64,000 bases of DNA from Rutpela maculata (GCA_936432065.2 OW386293.2:102321795-102385794); one strand, 5' to 3'. Positions 33,560 through 46,184 are shown, counted from the first letter of the stretch. Notes: generated by a model not told the origin, from the letters alone. Numbers and translations are program-made.

Positions 33560-34850
33560 TAGCTTATGACCATAAACTGAATAAGCAATAAGCAATACGA
33601 CAGCGCCTGACGAAGAGAGGCTTATTTATATACTAATAATAATGACACATCACAGGCAATACAACCCCCCCTTTAATCCCTAAGGGCCTGCTTGAATGAA
33701 AATATCATTGAGAGTATCTGTAAAACTTACAGGTTATTGTCAAGGTTAAATCTTGAAGAAAAAACAAACAATTTTAAGCACTAAACAAATTAATTTTTAT
33801 TAATTTGCTATCTCAGAAACTGTTTGAGAAAACCGACGGAAAATATATATTCGGGGGATTTTAAGGTCGCTGATTACAATTTTGAAAATTGGAAAATTCA
33901 AGATGACTGGCCCAAAATGAAGCGGTGGCGGCTATGAAGTATAACAATGAGATTTGTTAGGTACATTTCAAAGCCAAGAACTAAAAAGCACCGCATGCTT
34001 GTCGTAATAAATTAAATATTTCTTTCTTTTTCGACTGATTAAACTCTAAAAATTGATCAACTTTTTTCATTCTCTTTAGAAATCATCCGAAGTGACGAGC
34101 TATGGGGCTCTAAAGAATGTTTCTTTTTTATTTTTGTTATATCTGTTAAGTAAATAAATGTTTCCTGTCAGATTTTTTACAGAATGCCTATGTTCTTATT
34201 ATTTTCTAATAGTAATTTAGTTTCGAATGAAATATCCTGAAGGTCGAATGACTGCGAAGGAGGACGTCGGAAAAAATGTACGGATATTTTTAGTGTTCAA
34301 AAACGAGTAAATTGTTTTATTACAAGACCTTTGATGTACATGCTGAAATCTAAGGCTTCGAAAAATATCTACATTTATGTTTATTCCTATAAGTATGAAT
34401 ACAAACGTTACAAAAATACAACCAAAAAGTTCTTCTCTTTTCCGCGTCTTGACGGTGACCTTGGATGGCAGAGGTTAAGTGTCGATCACTATACTACATA
34501 TTTCTTCTTAATCATAATCCGATTTCATCTATAAAATTTCTCACAACATTCGCGTGGATGACATAAGTCTTTTAGCAATGTGTCCATCTGTGACATAATA
34601 AAAAAAATTATTCATCTTGCTTATTATCCCCCAAAAGTGCTTCGAAGTCCACTATTCCACTCTGTTGGAGATCGTTTAGTTTTCAGAGGGTTAAGAATTA
34701 ATTTGCAGACTGGTAAAGGAACCATTAAACAATTAAAATTGAATTATGAAGTTATGCAATGGAACAGAAACACAATAAAAAGCATAACAATTAAATATTT
34801 TACGCTGGATAAACAATATGTATAGTGCATATATTATAATGTTTAATGAA
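33560..34850. other. No gene recognised
   Basis: AT-rich. Frames of 67 and 81 codons (34331-34534 and 34580-34825, +) show no family motif. I do not support them as genes. Confidence 0.3.
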
Positions 34851-34859
34851 ATAAATGTA

Positions 34860-35220
34860 TCTTAATTGACACAGAGCAGCCCGGAGGCACCGGACCGCAT
34901 TAATTTACAAAATTTAAACCACCAAACGATTTCAGGTGAATGAAAAACAAAAACAAATAATCCTGCTATATCCCTGCTGCAGTGAGACGGCCGGCAGGCA
35001 GCAGGATTATTAAATGAGGCGGCTGCGCCTCGCGTTGCCCTGCCCTGGTCTGCTCGACTCCGCGTTCTCCCCGGTGTTACTGCATACTCTGCAGAACTGA
35101 CGCGTCCGCGCTCTTTGTTTTGCGATTTAGAAGCTTTGTCCCCATTTTTAACAGGGAATTTTAAAGGAAAATATTGATAATTCCGGTGGTTCTGTTCCCT
35201 GCATGCGTCTGTGAAGTGTC
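34860..35220. other. GC- and CpG-richer stretch, possible promoter or non-coding exon
   Basis: It stands out against an AT-rich background, with clusters such as GACGGCCGGCAGGCAGCAGG and GGCGGCTGCGCCTCGCGTTG. A 12-bp inverted pair (AATAATCCTGCT and its inverse) brackets 34958-35010. A splice-donor-like GTAAGT lies downstream near 35337. No TE motif is seen. It might be the 5' end of a host gene, but I cannot identify one. Confidence 0.25.
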
Positions 35221-36740
35221 ATGGGGGGTTATCAGGATTTACCTTACCAGAAGTGAGGACTCCGTTAGTGATGAGTGTGAAGTTGGTGTTTATTTTTAAT
35301 TGGTAAAGGTCAGCCAGAGGGTTCTGTGAGTTCTTTGTAAGTTACTCTTTTTTTGTTCTCATGCAACCACGTACCCGCTTTTAGCGTTGTAGCTTTGATG
35401 GAATTACGACAAAATGGTAGCCATGTTCGTTTAACGCCGTTGTACTTTATACAGTTTTTTTAATTGCAATGTCTGTAATATCGAGATTTGAAAGACATGT
35501 TTCACACTCAAAAGGCTTCAAACCTCAATTGGATAAAATCAATAACTGTTAGCAATCAATTTTTAAATATATTAATTACCCCTTTTGATGAAATTATAGT
35601 ATTAATTGTTTTGTTCCGAAAGAAGCGCATTCTTAAAACTATTCCCTTAATTATGGCAAGTGATAAATCACCATTAATTCATTGTTGTGTTACCCAAGAA
35701 TTGTTGGAGTGGGGGTACGATGCTATCAAATTTATTCATACCATTAGGAAGTGCAGTAAGTAGGTTAATTCATATCGTATTATCGTATACGGACTAGAGT
35801 AGCTTGATTGTTCTGTTAGTGAGTGGGTGAAAAGTCACTTTGTAATACGAGGGTGCAGTAATATCTAGAGCACATGCACTGCTTCGGAATTAGGAAGTTA
35901 ATGAATTAGAAGGGAACAGCAAAATTTTTTTATATTAGCTATTTTGAATCATACCCTTGTCCTTTGGTGTAAATTTTGTAGGACCGATAAACTCTGGTTT
36001 CCCCAAGAGACGCAATGAGATGGAACGATATCAGGATTCGATGCGGAACATTTAATCTGGAAACAAAAACATTACTGGTGACTATATAAACAATTGCTCC
36101 AGTGAGAGCAACAAAACATTTAAATATCAGTAACCATATTGTATTTAATTATGTATTTCAATTACAATGTTCTACAGGTGAAATACCCAATTACAGAACG
36201 GAAGGATATAAGAGCAATTATAATAATTATAGTACTAATAGAAATCAATGAGACAAAGTATTTGAGAAAATATAAGCCATAATAACTCGTATAATAATAT
36301 AATAATCGAGTATATGTATAGCCCTTATAATAAATACTATAAGACTGCAGGAAAATTTATCTAAACGAACTTCTACTAGGCTGCGATTATTGCACTTTAT
36401 GGACTAACATTGAGGTATATTTAAACGCGCTATAGATAGATAAAAGGTCACGTTATCATGGAAAGATATTCTGGGAATATAAAAGTTTAATTGTGCTACA
36501 CTAACTTGACAATCGATTTTATTACGTTAAATAAAAATACTTGTGAGTAATATTCACGCCTCCACAAGAGACATCCCATGTAATGCTTCTTAAGTGCGGT
36601 AGGCCAATGTAGGCGGGTACACACCATGCGATTTAAGAACACAGCTATTCTAGAAGTCTACGATGAACACATTCGATATTATCGATATTGTAATAAGGAT
36701 AGTTTACAGTAGTGGCAGATCTCAAAAAACAGTAATCTTC
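35221..36740. other. No gene recognised
   Basis: A 91-codon plus frame (35488-35763) is unrecognised. The remainder is AT-rich without supported features. Confidence 0.3.
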
Positions 36741-36782
36741 CTTATTCATGCTCACAACGTCTTGTCAGACATTCTGTGATAA

Positions 36783-37505
36783 TTACGTTGTTATAGTTGG
36801 CCTCCGCTTGCTGTATAGCACGTCTAACAGCATCACGTGTCTATCGCAGTTGTGTGTTAGGCGTACAGCCTCTTTGGGGACATCAGCCCAAATTTTGGAG
36901 AGCGTCCTCTTCCCCGCTTGCGATCTGGTTTTCTTTGAACTGTCAATCGTTCTATATGTGTCTCTAGTTTTTGTAGCTAAAAAATTAGAGGATTCAGGAG
37001 AATACGATGCTGGAGAGTCGCTTTTGGGGATAAATTTTTGGAGCATCAAGCTATTAGTGCGATGGGATGTCCAGGGAAAACGTGACAAACGTCTCCAGAT
37101 CCACATCTCCACAGCGTCAATATGCCACCTGTCTGCTTCCCTAAAGGTCCACGTCTCAGAGGCGTAAAGAAAGACGGCGAGAACTAGAGCGTTAGCAAGT
37201 CTAACCTTTGTATCTTTCGTGATATTTCTGTCACGCCAAATTATGGCGTGACGGCAACTGGCAAATTTCTCCCTCCATGAAAGACAGTTCACATCTAAAT
37301 CTGTGACAGTGTCATTAATAAACATGTTTATAAGCAAGGGACCTAGTACAGACCCTTGGGGAACTCCAGAAGTCGCAAGGTATTTAACAAATCTGAAACC
37401 ATTAATAGTACATATTGTTTCCTGTGAGGAAGATGTGATACAAAAAACTGAAGAGGAAAGTCCAAATAACGTAAGCTTCTTTAGAAATATGTTATGGTCA
37501 AGCCC
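36783..37505 (-). pseudogene. Chimeric non-LTR RT relic (Jockey-like palm joined to an RTE/BovB-like C-terminus)
   Basis: On the minus strand, 37505-37290 reads FLKKLTLFGLSSSVF, then KYLATSGVPQGSVLGPLLIN and MFINDTVTDL, a Jockey/CR1-type palm up to the block before YADD. The frame then continues without a stop into REKFASCRHAIIWRDRNIT, DTKVRLANALVLAVFLYASE and WTFREADRWHIDAVEMWIWR, then RLSRFPWTSHRTN and a tail with EAVRLTHNCDR. The latter blocks are those of a different RT group, in which the C-terminal domain reads 'TK.RL...LVFPV..YGSE.WT' and 'R..AFEMWCWRR'. The YADD box is missing between the two parts. The join lies near 37270 and is in frame for at least 184 codons, presumably by chance deletion or template switching. 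Confidence 0.65.
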
Positions 37506-37519
37506 ACTTTATATGTAAC

Positions 37520-38110
37520 TGCTGTTGCATAGACGCATATTGCGCCTGTGACTCCAAGGTACGCCAACCATTGCAGTTTTAGCAACGTGTTTTGTGACGA
37601 TGTTTATTTTTGTTCACCGTGTGGTGGACCAACGATGCATAGGGTCTCCAAGTTTTACCAAAGGAACTGCAGCAAGTCCAAGAGAGCTACTGGTCCCTTT
37701 GTCAGGTGTGTATTCAAAATAGGTTTTTGTTTTGAGATTACAGTTAGATACTTTACATCACTAGAGAGGTCATTTTACGTACCATTCAGCATTGGGGTTA
37801 ATGAAAACTTGACGAATAAAAAAAAATGTAATTTTCATTTCACGTTTCTATCTACAATGTCGCCTTTGCTGGTGGCCAATACGAAACATTCGTCTGTTTG
37901 AAGGAGACACACATTTGCAGAAAAGCGTTGCTGAAATAGTCCTGATTCAATAACGGCACGGTAGCCCAGCGTACTGGCTTCGATCTCTAGCTCCGACACT
38001 GGCTATGCCGAAAAGTAATGGATATTTTCTGCGCTTTTTCAAATATGTAACCCCTTTCGAATAGCCTTGGCTTTCGATTTGGGGTTGTCTACTATGTGCA
38101 GCCCCCCGTA
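37520..38110. other. No gene recognised
   Basis: A 117-codon plus frame (37548-37901) has no recognisable motif. A tRNA-like stretch near 37960 was considered and rejected. Confidence 0.3.
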
Positions 38111-38179
38111 TGGGGAGATCTATTGGGTACTGAGTTTAGTGGCCCGGGCTTCCGAGAGGCCCATAGCGGGGGCTCGCCA

Positions 38180-38510
38180 GAGGATCTTGACAATTTTTTT
38201 TTTCAAATTTTCCCCCCCCCCGTTCATCAATTAGCGAGGGCCCTTTACCTTTCGAGGGGCCCATAGTGGGGGCCTGCCAGAGATTTTGTCAATTTTTTTT
38301 TCAAATTTCTCCCCCTCCGCTCATCAATTATGAAGCGCGAGGGCCCGTAGTGGGGGGGGCAAAGATTTTGACAATTTTTTTTCAAATTTCGCCCCCCCAC
38401 CCCCGCTCATCAAATATTAAGCCCGGGGGCCCGTTGGCTTCCGAGGGGCCCATAGCCAGAGATTTTGACAAAAAAAATTTTTCCCACTCATCAATTATAA
38501 GGCGCGGGGG
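38180..38510. repeat. C-rich tandem repeat (about 4 units of 83-96 bp)
   Basis: GATTTTGACAATTTTTTTT recurs at about 38186, 38282, 38365 and 38461. Each is followed by a C-run, CTCATCAATTA and a GGGGCCC-type block. Confidence 0.75.
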
Positions 38511-38573
38511 CCCGCCAAACAATTTGGTACCAGGGCCCATGATTTGATGCGAGGGGCCAGACTATGTGTGGTA

Positions 38574-38868
38574 CAGAGGCGCACTGAAGGGGGGGCTTTG
38601 GGGGCTTAAGCCCCCCCCTGGAGGCCAGCATCACATATTTTAAAGTAAAAATGAAATATAAATAAATAAAATATAAAAGCAAAATACATTGTACGAAATA
38701 TACGATTCCGCGGTCGTGGCAATATATACATTATGGGAGAATTGATTTTGTTTTGTAGTTTTATACTCCCTGTTAATTGTTTGTTCAATAAATATATTAA
38801 ATGTATTAATCATATTATTATTATTTGTAGTAGCCCCCCCCCCCAGCAATTTTCTGGGTGCGTCCCTG
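38574..38868. mobile_element. hAT-type MITE (295 bp) with 8-bp TSD
   Basis: GTGTGGTA is duplicated exactly at 38566-38573 and 38869-38876. The ends are CAGAGGCGCACTGAAGGGGG and the inverse of CAGGGACGCACCCAGAA. The interior is AT-rich with G- and C-runs at each side. Confidence 0.85.
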
Positions 38869-39346
38869 GTGTGGTATGTTTATGTTATGTTAATAACAAT
38901 GTAGATTCTGCAATAACCACACGTAATTGTTATGGTAATTCTTTATAAATGTGACATGCCATACATTTTGGACTAGTTACTATATGAGGATATATATGGA
39001 ATGGATCGGAGTTACCTCTTTCTCGAAATGTGCAAAATGATGCGATAAAAAGCATGTGAACAGGTTGATATCTATTTTGGATTCTACGCAGGTATTCTCG
39101 AGCAGTTTGTCGGAGATTTATATTAAGAAACCATACACAAGATGATATCGGTAAATTACTTTACTCAAAAATTAAGTTTTGAAACTTGAAGAATTTTTTA
39201 TAATAGCGTATCATGACTATTCTCGATTTTAAGTTAAAGTATTCAGTGTAATAATCCGACAAGTCTGAATCGCATCAGCTTCCATCCCTTATAAAACTAA
39301 TATGTTACCTTGTATAAATCATTAAGCTGCATCGTGGCGAACTCCT

Positions 39347-39790
39347 TTCTTCTTCTTCTTAGCGGGGCGATAAAATGTCGCTGCACTGTGGCCATGTAGC
39401 TCATTGTGCTTCCGCTACAAAATCAGGGAATTTCCCAGTTCAGGCCGAATTCTAAACCAAATCCTTATTTCCTCCAGCATAGGAAAACCAATGCCGAAGT
39501 GTTTGCGCCTCAAGATCATAAGACCGGGGCAGGAGGTTAGAAGGTGGATGAAAGAGCCATGTCCAGTCAAAAGTAAACCATAATTCTGACGTGCTTCCTG
39601 CTTAAGCGCAGGATTTACTCTACTCGCTAGTCGCTACGGCAAGGGCCCTGAACTAAGGAGCTTCGCTTGCCGAAATCCTGGGTGAGAGGCCCAGAAATCA
39701 ACAAAGCTTTAAACTCCAGTAAGAGAGCCCTCCCTGCCCACAACATTTGCCTGCTTGTTACTGCCAATGTTACCTTTGACCAGGTACCTA
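39347..39790 (-). other. Possible 3' end of a non-LTR retrotransposon
   Basis: Read on the minus strand, the segment ends GCGACATTTTATCGCCCCGC and then (AAG)n, like the simple-repeat tail of a retroelement 3' end. Upstream the frame reads YGLLLTGHGSFIHLL, similar to the 'LLTGHG.F..YL' block after RNase H in insect elements. The evidence is weak and the 5' part is missing. Confidence 0.35.
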
Positions 39791-40294
39791 GAGAAGTTTG
39801 ATCCAGTTAGATGAGCCAAGTTTACAGAATTTGTTTACAGCGAAGTCCATTAATTTTCTAATCTCCATGACTAATTTCATCGGTGATTGCATGAAATATA
39901 CGAGACAGAAGCCTGTGCATTGAAGCAAATTTCAAATAAACTATTACATACACAAACAGCAATACCCGAGAAACCAATTCACTTCTCACCACTTCTCTCC
40001 TTGTTTATTTAAGTGATCTCATATTTGCTAACTGTTATTTAAAAACGGTTTTATTGTGTTGCATAAGTAGCGTTAATGGTTTGCCATATAAGGTCATATT
40101 ATGGGATGACAATTATTTATCGAGCGACATACTTACTGGGAACTTGTGGGCGAATGCCAACATAAAATAATTTACATTCGTACCGAATAGGCCTCGGGGC
40201 CTCATAACAATGCATAGTTGTGATCTGAATCATAATTTACCCATTCCTCATCGAAAATTATATTCTAAGAAGCAGGGACGGTTGAATTTACGTT

Positions 40295-40450
40295 TATAGG
40301 TTGTAGAGTAAGTACTCTACATGTAAATGGTATCAGTCTGCCTGCGCTGGGAGAGATAAAATGTCTTAAATATATTTTATGATTGCAAAAAATGAACGAT
40401 AAGTAGGATAGCTGAAAGCGGTATAGTAACAAGGTATAAGATCTACACCT
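40295..40450. repeat. Dispersed repeat family B, copy
   Basis: Carries TGCAAAAAATGAACGATAAG and TAGGATAGCTGAAAG, also present at 41876-41915, 45330-45385 (inverted) and 52425-52470 (inverted). Confidence 0.5.
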
Positions 40451-40659
40451 GTGAATTGATTGACTGATTGATTCACCCGCGTGCGGTAGGCATTGCTGCC
40501 ACCCCCTGGGTTATACAGTTGGCCCTGCTACGTCCACGTTGGGTTGGACTAAGGTCATGCTTGTTGCCAGCAGCGAGAGCCACATGGCGCACGGTAAAGG
40601 TATATGGATGGCAGGTGTAGGTATTTGTGAGATTACCGCATTGTGTCGTGAGGGAGCGT

Positions 40660-41040
40660 TTAAGCTCTCTTTTTTGTGTTTTTGGTTCTGGGCATCTGCC
40701 TTTTCTGAATCTTCGTGTGAAATATGCGTTGTGTCTTAATATGGAGTGTTTTTGTTCCTCTTTTTGTGTTTCTTTTTGTGTTCCTCTCGATTGTTGTTTT
40801 CCACGTGTAACATGATCTCCCTAGTTTTAATCTGCAGGTGTCAATGCAGATTTGACTTTTGCTCCATGTATTTCTTATTGTTAAGTCAAATATGTGTGCT
40901 AGGTTTTTCAGCGCGTTTCCATTTTCGTTAGGGCATGTGTGGAGTAAAGTTTTTCCTATGATGCTTTTGTCCTCCTCCGTCTGATCGTACTTTCCTATAT
41001 GTGCATTGAAGTCTCCTAATAGTATAATGGACATTTTCAT
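40660..41040 (-). pseudogene. Non-LTR retrotransposon endonuclease fragment (APE-like)
   Basis: A 126-codon minus frame starts MKMSIILLGDFNAHIG and continues LLHTCPNENGNALKNLAHIF and DLTIRNTWSKSQ. 'GDFNAHIG', then 'NENG..L...A..F.L.I.NT' is the core of apurinic-like endonucleases of non-LTR retrotransposons. GDFN holds a metal-binding aspartate. The N-terminal half of the domain is missing. After NTWSKSQ the frame becomes basic and unlike the family (RNTKRNTKRG), and the final SDH-type block is absent. It is a relic. Confidence 0.6.
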
Positions 41041-41466
41041 GATTTTTCATAGCGTTGGTGTGTGACGGGGTTGTTAAGTTTTCTCCTTCTAACTGATGGC
41101 TTGGTGCTCCATATCGACAGTCCTCTCTTCAGTTATTACTGATTTCTTTCTCCTCTTTGCCGCCTGGCACGATTTCACTGCACTACATATAGTGCGTTAG
41201 AGGGGAAGCACTGTGTAAAGTTTTGTATACCTCATTAAACACTAACTAATATTTCTTATCAATTACTGAAAATGTTCAGATATATATTATTTTACAAACA
41301 TATCCACTTATGCTTTAAATATATCTTCTACACGTTGTCACTATTTAACTTTTATAAATTTTTGTGGGTATCCATTGGGGACAGAGCATTATAAGGCACG
41401 TCTGGTCGCATCGACAGCAAGATGACAAGTCCAATACGTTGCCGCATTGTGTTCGTTATTTAATGT

Positions 41467-41710
41467 TCATGCTCCTCTTTTTGTGTTTATGCTTCTACAG
41501 ATTTTCTTCTTCTTCTGGGCTTTCTGATTCCTTGGTTTCTGGTTCTGGTAGAGTATCTCGCTGCAATTTCTTGAATTTGCCCCCCTCGCTTTTCTTTCCC
41601 AGTATGTTTGGTCCTTTTCCAGTTTGTTCATGATCCTCTTGGTTGTTGTTTTCCACGTGTAACCTGATCTCCCCATTTTTAGTGTGAAATATAATGTAGA
41701 ATTTTTTCAC
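41467..41710 (-). pseudogene. Duplicated downstream fragment of the same endonuclease relic
   Basis: The minus frame reads MGRSGYTWKTTTKRI, parallel to LGRSCYTWKTTIERN in the relic at 40800. The nucleotide block TTTTCCACGTGTAAC.TGATC is shared in the same orientation. This points to a segmental duplication about 850 bp apart. Confidence 0.45.
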
Positions 41711-42619
41711 TTAACAACGAGCGCTTCACATGATAATTTACCTAAGAAAATATAATGACCATACTTTAATAGTAATGCATTTGATTATGGTCTACACTTG
41801 TGAATTATATAAAAACTGTATAAATACTTTGCTGAGTTATGAAACTACGGTCGTTCAAAAGCATGTTGTCGGTGCAAAAAATTAACAAGTAGTATGGCTG
41901 AAAATAATATAGTATTAAAGTACCAATTCATATAGCCTAGTGGTACCAAAAATGAATGAATCTTCAGCTGCGTTCTGTAGTTATGGCCGATCAGAATTAT
42001 GTTAGTTTAATTGTAACTGAGTGTTATTATAGTATTTGTTTTTCATTTTGTATTTTTGTCAATATGACATTTTAGACACCAACCAATATTCATAAACAGT
42101 AAAATCAACGTATTAAATTATTTAGCTATTGTGATATGTCATATTTAACGGGTTCAATTTTAATAAAATTCCTATTATTCGAAAAATTCGTTAACGGAAC
42201 TTATAGGCTAATTAATGCTTATTTAAGTATCACATACAATATCGTGGGCATATTGATTTAAGAACCTAAATCACATTACAATAACTATAAAATTTAAAAT
42301 AGCTGGTAATCAGTGAGATGAAGATATTATGAAAGGATTATCTAATACCTGTAAACAGTCTCGATTTTGTTTTGAAATGTAGGAGTTTTAAAGCAAATTC
42401 ACATCTTAAATTTTTAAATACTTTTAAATACAAAGCTCCTAGACCAAGAGCTGCCAAAGATTTATTTACCTCATAAGCAAAATACGGTTTGACCCTAGGA
42501 ATATGTAGAGGTTGTCTCACAATACAATAATCGGTTTTGTCTGCTGACAGCACATCTTGCATTATATCACAGGCCAGGGGGTAAAAAAACATACAATTTT
42601 GCATTTAATTACGTCATGA

Positions 42620-42922
42620 GGAAAATGGGCAAAATCAACTTTGTTGTAAAGCTGTTATACACAGAGACACAAATACACCAAATCTGACTGAAAAGTCCCT
42701 TGCTTTCATTAAACCAGACTGACCTGAATGTGATGAAATTTCTGCATTAATTTTCCTCATGAGGAAAGTGGATGATACCTTCATATTTTTTTAGCCAAAC
42801 ACTATATCAAATCTGACTGATAAAGCTCATGTTTAACACTTTCGATGCGCATGACCCTCATGAGGGTCGGTCTCGTTCTTAGCGCAGGGCGAACGACCCT
42901 CATGTGGGCTAGGTCATATTGT

Positions 42923-42989
<67 letters not shown>

Positions 42990-43580
42990 GCCAGCCAGTC
43001 AGCACTGAACAAGAAATTCTTGGCCAGGTGAGCATGGCTCTCCTGAGAGTCAGTCCAAAAAACATGGAATACCCTGTATATACAATTTTTATTGACATTA
43101 TTCCAATTCTGACACCTATATATATGCAATAATTTAAAAAAAAAATAGTCAGCTTGGGAGGTGACCCACATCCTGAACGGCCGCAGCCATCAGGCAAAAT
43201 TTGAAAAAAAAATGTATTTTTTACCTCATCAGCAAAATGAATGAACCCTTCATATTTCGTTAGCCTTAGGTTAGCCAGACATGAATATATCAAATCCGAC
43301 TGATAAAACTCTTGTTTAATGTCCATCAGACACAATTTGAAAAAAGTTGTATTTTTTTCCTCAACAGTAAAATGAATGGACCCTTCATATTCCGTTAGCT
43401 TTAGGTTAGGCCAACATAAAGCTTTTGTTTAAGGACCATCAGACTCAATTTGAAAAAAGTTGTATTTTTTTACCTCATGCACAAAATGAATGAACCCTTC
43501 ATACTTCGTTAGCTTTAGATTAACCAAACATGAATATATCAAATTGAGCTTAAAAAGTTCTTATTTATGAATCATCAAAC
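42620..43580. repeat. Tandem array of a 120-150-bp unit, interrupted
   Basis: CAAAATGAATGAACCCTTCATA with TTCGTTAGC and GTTTAATG.CCATCAGAC recurs at about 43235, 43370 and 43485, with a diverged unit near 42760. DNA with an (ATT)n tract interrupts at 42835-43200. Confidence 0.7.
42926..42989. repeat. (ATT)n microsatellite
   Basis: About 21 uninterrupted ATT units. The frames with poly-N or poly-L through it are artefacts. Confidence 0.95.
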
Positions 43581-43589
43581 ACAATTATT

Positions 43590-45220
43590 TTAGCCCTAAA
43601 TTAAATTGTTTAAAAGAAAAGTTTTTAGCCGAGAACGAAAATGAGACATTTGATTGAGGGAGCTTTTATCATTTCAATAAGTCCCATTTGGATTATTTCT
43701 AAAATATTTTTATTTAATAATGTGAAGTAAACTTTACTAACAAATGCACATTTGATTGAATGTGCATCTGTACATACCACGAGTTATTTGTACAAATGCA
43801 CAAAATCTGAGTTTCAATTTGGATTTATTTGCGTAACGTGCGAAAGGGATCAAATAATTGCATTATAAAAATAAAATCTTTATTTAGTGTAGTTAAAAAT
43901 ATATTTGTAGGTATAGGTAAGTATTAAATATTGATGTAGGTTTTTAAATAATAGTTTTAAACTTTATTCTTTATCAAATTGATCATTGCTGTCTTAATCA
44001 ATGATTTGTAAATCGTCAATTTAATCTTCCTCGATATTTTCCTCATGCTCCAAATTATCCTCGATAATGGGTTAATAAATTAATGAGCTAATGAGTGAAC
44101 AGAATGGCATAACATGCAAAGAAAGTGGAAGAAAAGGGAACAATTGTTGTAAAAACAAATGATGAAGATGTTCTTATTATCTTCATAAATATGATAACCA
44201 AAATTTATACTTCGAAAATGGGTGCAAAGTCGCAAAATTTACGATACATGCACGTCAAGAAATGGAGGGGTGGCGATAAGCCCCTTATTGGGTCCTAGCT
44301 GAGCACAAGCAAGTACCACTTTGATTCTTACATATGTCAAAGATTTTACGTTCTCATATTTATCTACATATTTAAAAATCTTTGCAGTACTCTCTTGTGC
44401 TCGGTGTAAAACAACTAACCAAATGCACAAAAAATTGTGATTTTCACACATTTTGGGTCTTTATCGATGGTAAAAATTCGAACTACGCAAAATGTATAGT
44501 GTTCGTCTATCTTCAAATGTTGAATTTTGAAAAAATAGTAATTTTTTTTATCTTTAAAGTGTTATTGTTGTGACCAAAAAAGGTAAATTAAGTTTCTCCC
44601 TTTCAAAAGCTTTACCAAGTTCCCATGCCTACACCGGCTGCTTTCTTTCGAAATGGCAAATCACAACCATTTAAGATACTAAAAAAAAAATTGAACTTTC
44701 AAAACTCCTTTACCTCATTGGTAAACTACAAGACAAGGAATCCATAAAAGGTGCAGATGGACAAAGCAGGATGGATACTCGGAGAGGGTAAAATATACAC
44801 CACACTCGTTTATATATAATATTATAATGTGATTTTTGTTCTTAAATCAACATGCACACGATGTTGTATGGGATACTTAAATAAGCATAAAAAAAATAAA
44901 CAGAACCTGTTTATACACTAGTTGGACCTAGAAATCTTGGATCGATCCGTATAATAAAATAGAGTGAAATATAAATAGCAAATTAATGTACGTGAAAAAA
45001 AGCGATATATTAACATTCATGCAAGGCACTTCAGCATGTTAAGAGTTTCGCCGACGACTAAAAGTAACTAAAGAAAAAAACATATTTGTCCAGTTCTCTT
45101 CTCTTCTACCTTACATTGGCATTAAAATTCCATTACTGTATATGACAAATGGCAAAAGGTAGATTACTTTAATAGGTTAATTTTACTGTGAATTTTGGTG
45201 AGCATCTAAAATGTCAATAC
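43590..45220. other. No gene recognised
   Basis: AT-rich interior between the family B arms; short frames only. Confidence 0.3.
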
Positions 45221-45450
45221 AAAAATATAAAATAAAACTATAGTACAATTTTGATCGGCCATAATTACAAGACGCAACCGAAGATTTGTTCAGTTTTGGT
45301 ACCGCTAGGCTAGCATGAATTGGTACTTTAATACTTCATCATTTTCAGTCATCCTACTTATTCTTCATTTTTTGCAGCAATAACACACGCCTTCGATCGG
45401 CCGTAGCTTCTTAACGCAGCAGAGTAATTATTCAGTTTTTATCGTTGATT

Positions 45451-46180
45451 GAAGAGTCTATAAGATACGCAACTATACGGCCAAAACCGTTCCTATATGT
45501 TCATCTCGCTCATCACGCTTCTCCCACACGACCCTATCCACATATTGTTCGTTGACTTGTGGTGCCACCGCGCGGTGTTATTTTGCGCGAACCGCGAATA
45601 GAAATACTGGACGTTGATATCCAGCGAACGAGGGTACATAACATTTATTAAGTTATAATTCTCCACGCAGGTTGTAGACCGGCGCAATCAGTGCCGGCGT
45701 CAGGGCATTTGGCACCTGTAGCAAACAGTTGCTTGCCGCCCTGATAAAAAACATTTACAAGTTACTACTGTTAGGACAAATTTATTAATAAAAACTTACA
45801 AACAAAAATCTCAGATAAATAATTCTTTCACTAGTTTCACTTAAAATTCAAAAACAAGAGAAACCTTTAAATATCAATTATTGTCGCATTTCATCTTTTA
45901 AGTCGCCACGTTGTGCGCTGTAACAATCGTATTTTGTTCGAAATTGCAATTGTTCCTTGTCCTCGAGACCCATTCGGGGTTCAAAAAATGGTTTTTTTGA
46001 GATTTTTGTTCAATTTTGAATTTCTGAAATTTATAAAAATGTGATAAATTAAAAATATTTTATTTTGCTATTCGGTTCAGCTTCATGGAATAGTATTTAT
46101 GAGTACGTTTAAGACCTCCCATTTTTTTAAAATAATTAGAAAAAAGAATATGCAAATGTCGAGGATGGTGTTTTTGATCT
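45451..46180. other. No gene recognised
   Basis: GC-richer patch at 45530-45690 contains a minus-strand AATAAATG and a 64-codon frame. An LTR piece is conceivable but no TG...CA ends or primer site could be fixed. Confidence 0.25.
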
Positions 46181-46184
46181 TTCA

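Larger units (their letters stand above)
41818..45450. mobile_element. Inverted-repeat pair (family B arms, about 190 bp) bounding about 3.6 kb
   Basis: The left arm 41818-42010 returns inverted at 45228-45450. TAGTATTAAAGTACCAATTC (41908) has its near-inverse near 45325, and TTATGGCCGATCA (41983) matches TGATCGGCCATAA (45252). The DNA between contains the tandem repeats at 42.6-43.6 kb and no recognised coding frame. The pair may be the ends of one element or two separate insertions. Confidence 0.5.

Noticed and set aside
37955..38010. tRNA gene or tRNA-derived SINE
   Set aside because: A TAGCCCAGCG box and a CTTCGATCTC box are suggestive, but their spacing is too short and no cloverleaf can be drawn.
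42845..43335. 177- and 95-codon frames with poly-N or poly-L
   Set aside because: They are produced by the (ATT)n microsatellite; flanking residues show no family motif.
45530..45700. LTR fragment
   Set aside because: An AATAAATG signal and CG-rich ends are suggestive, but no TG...CA boundary, primer site or gag is seen.
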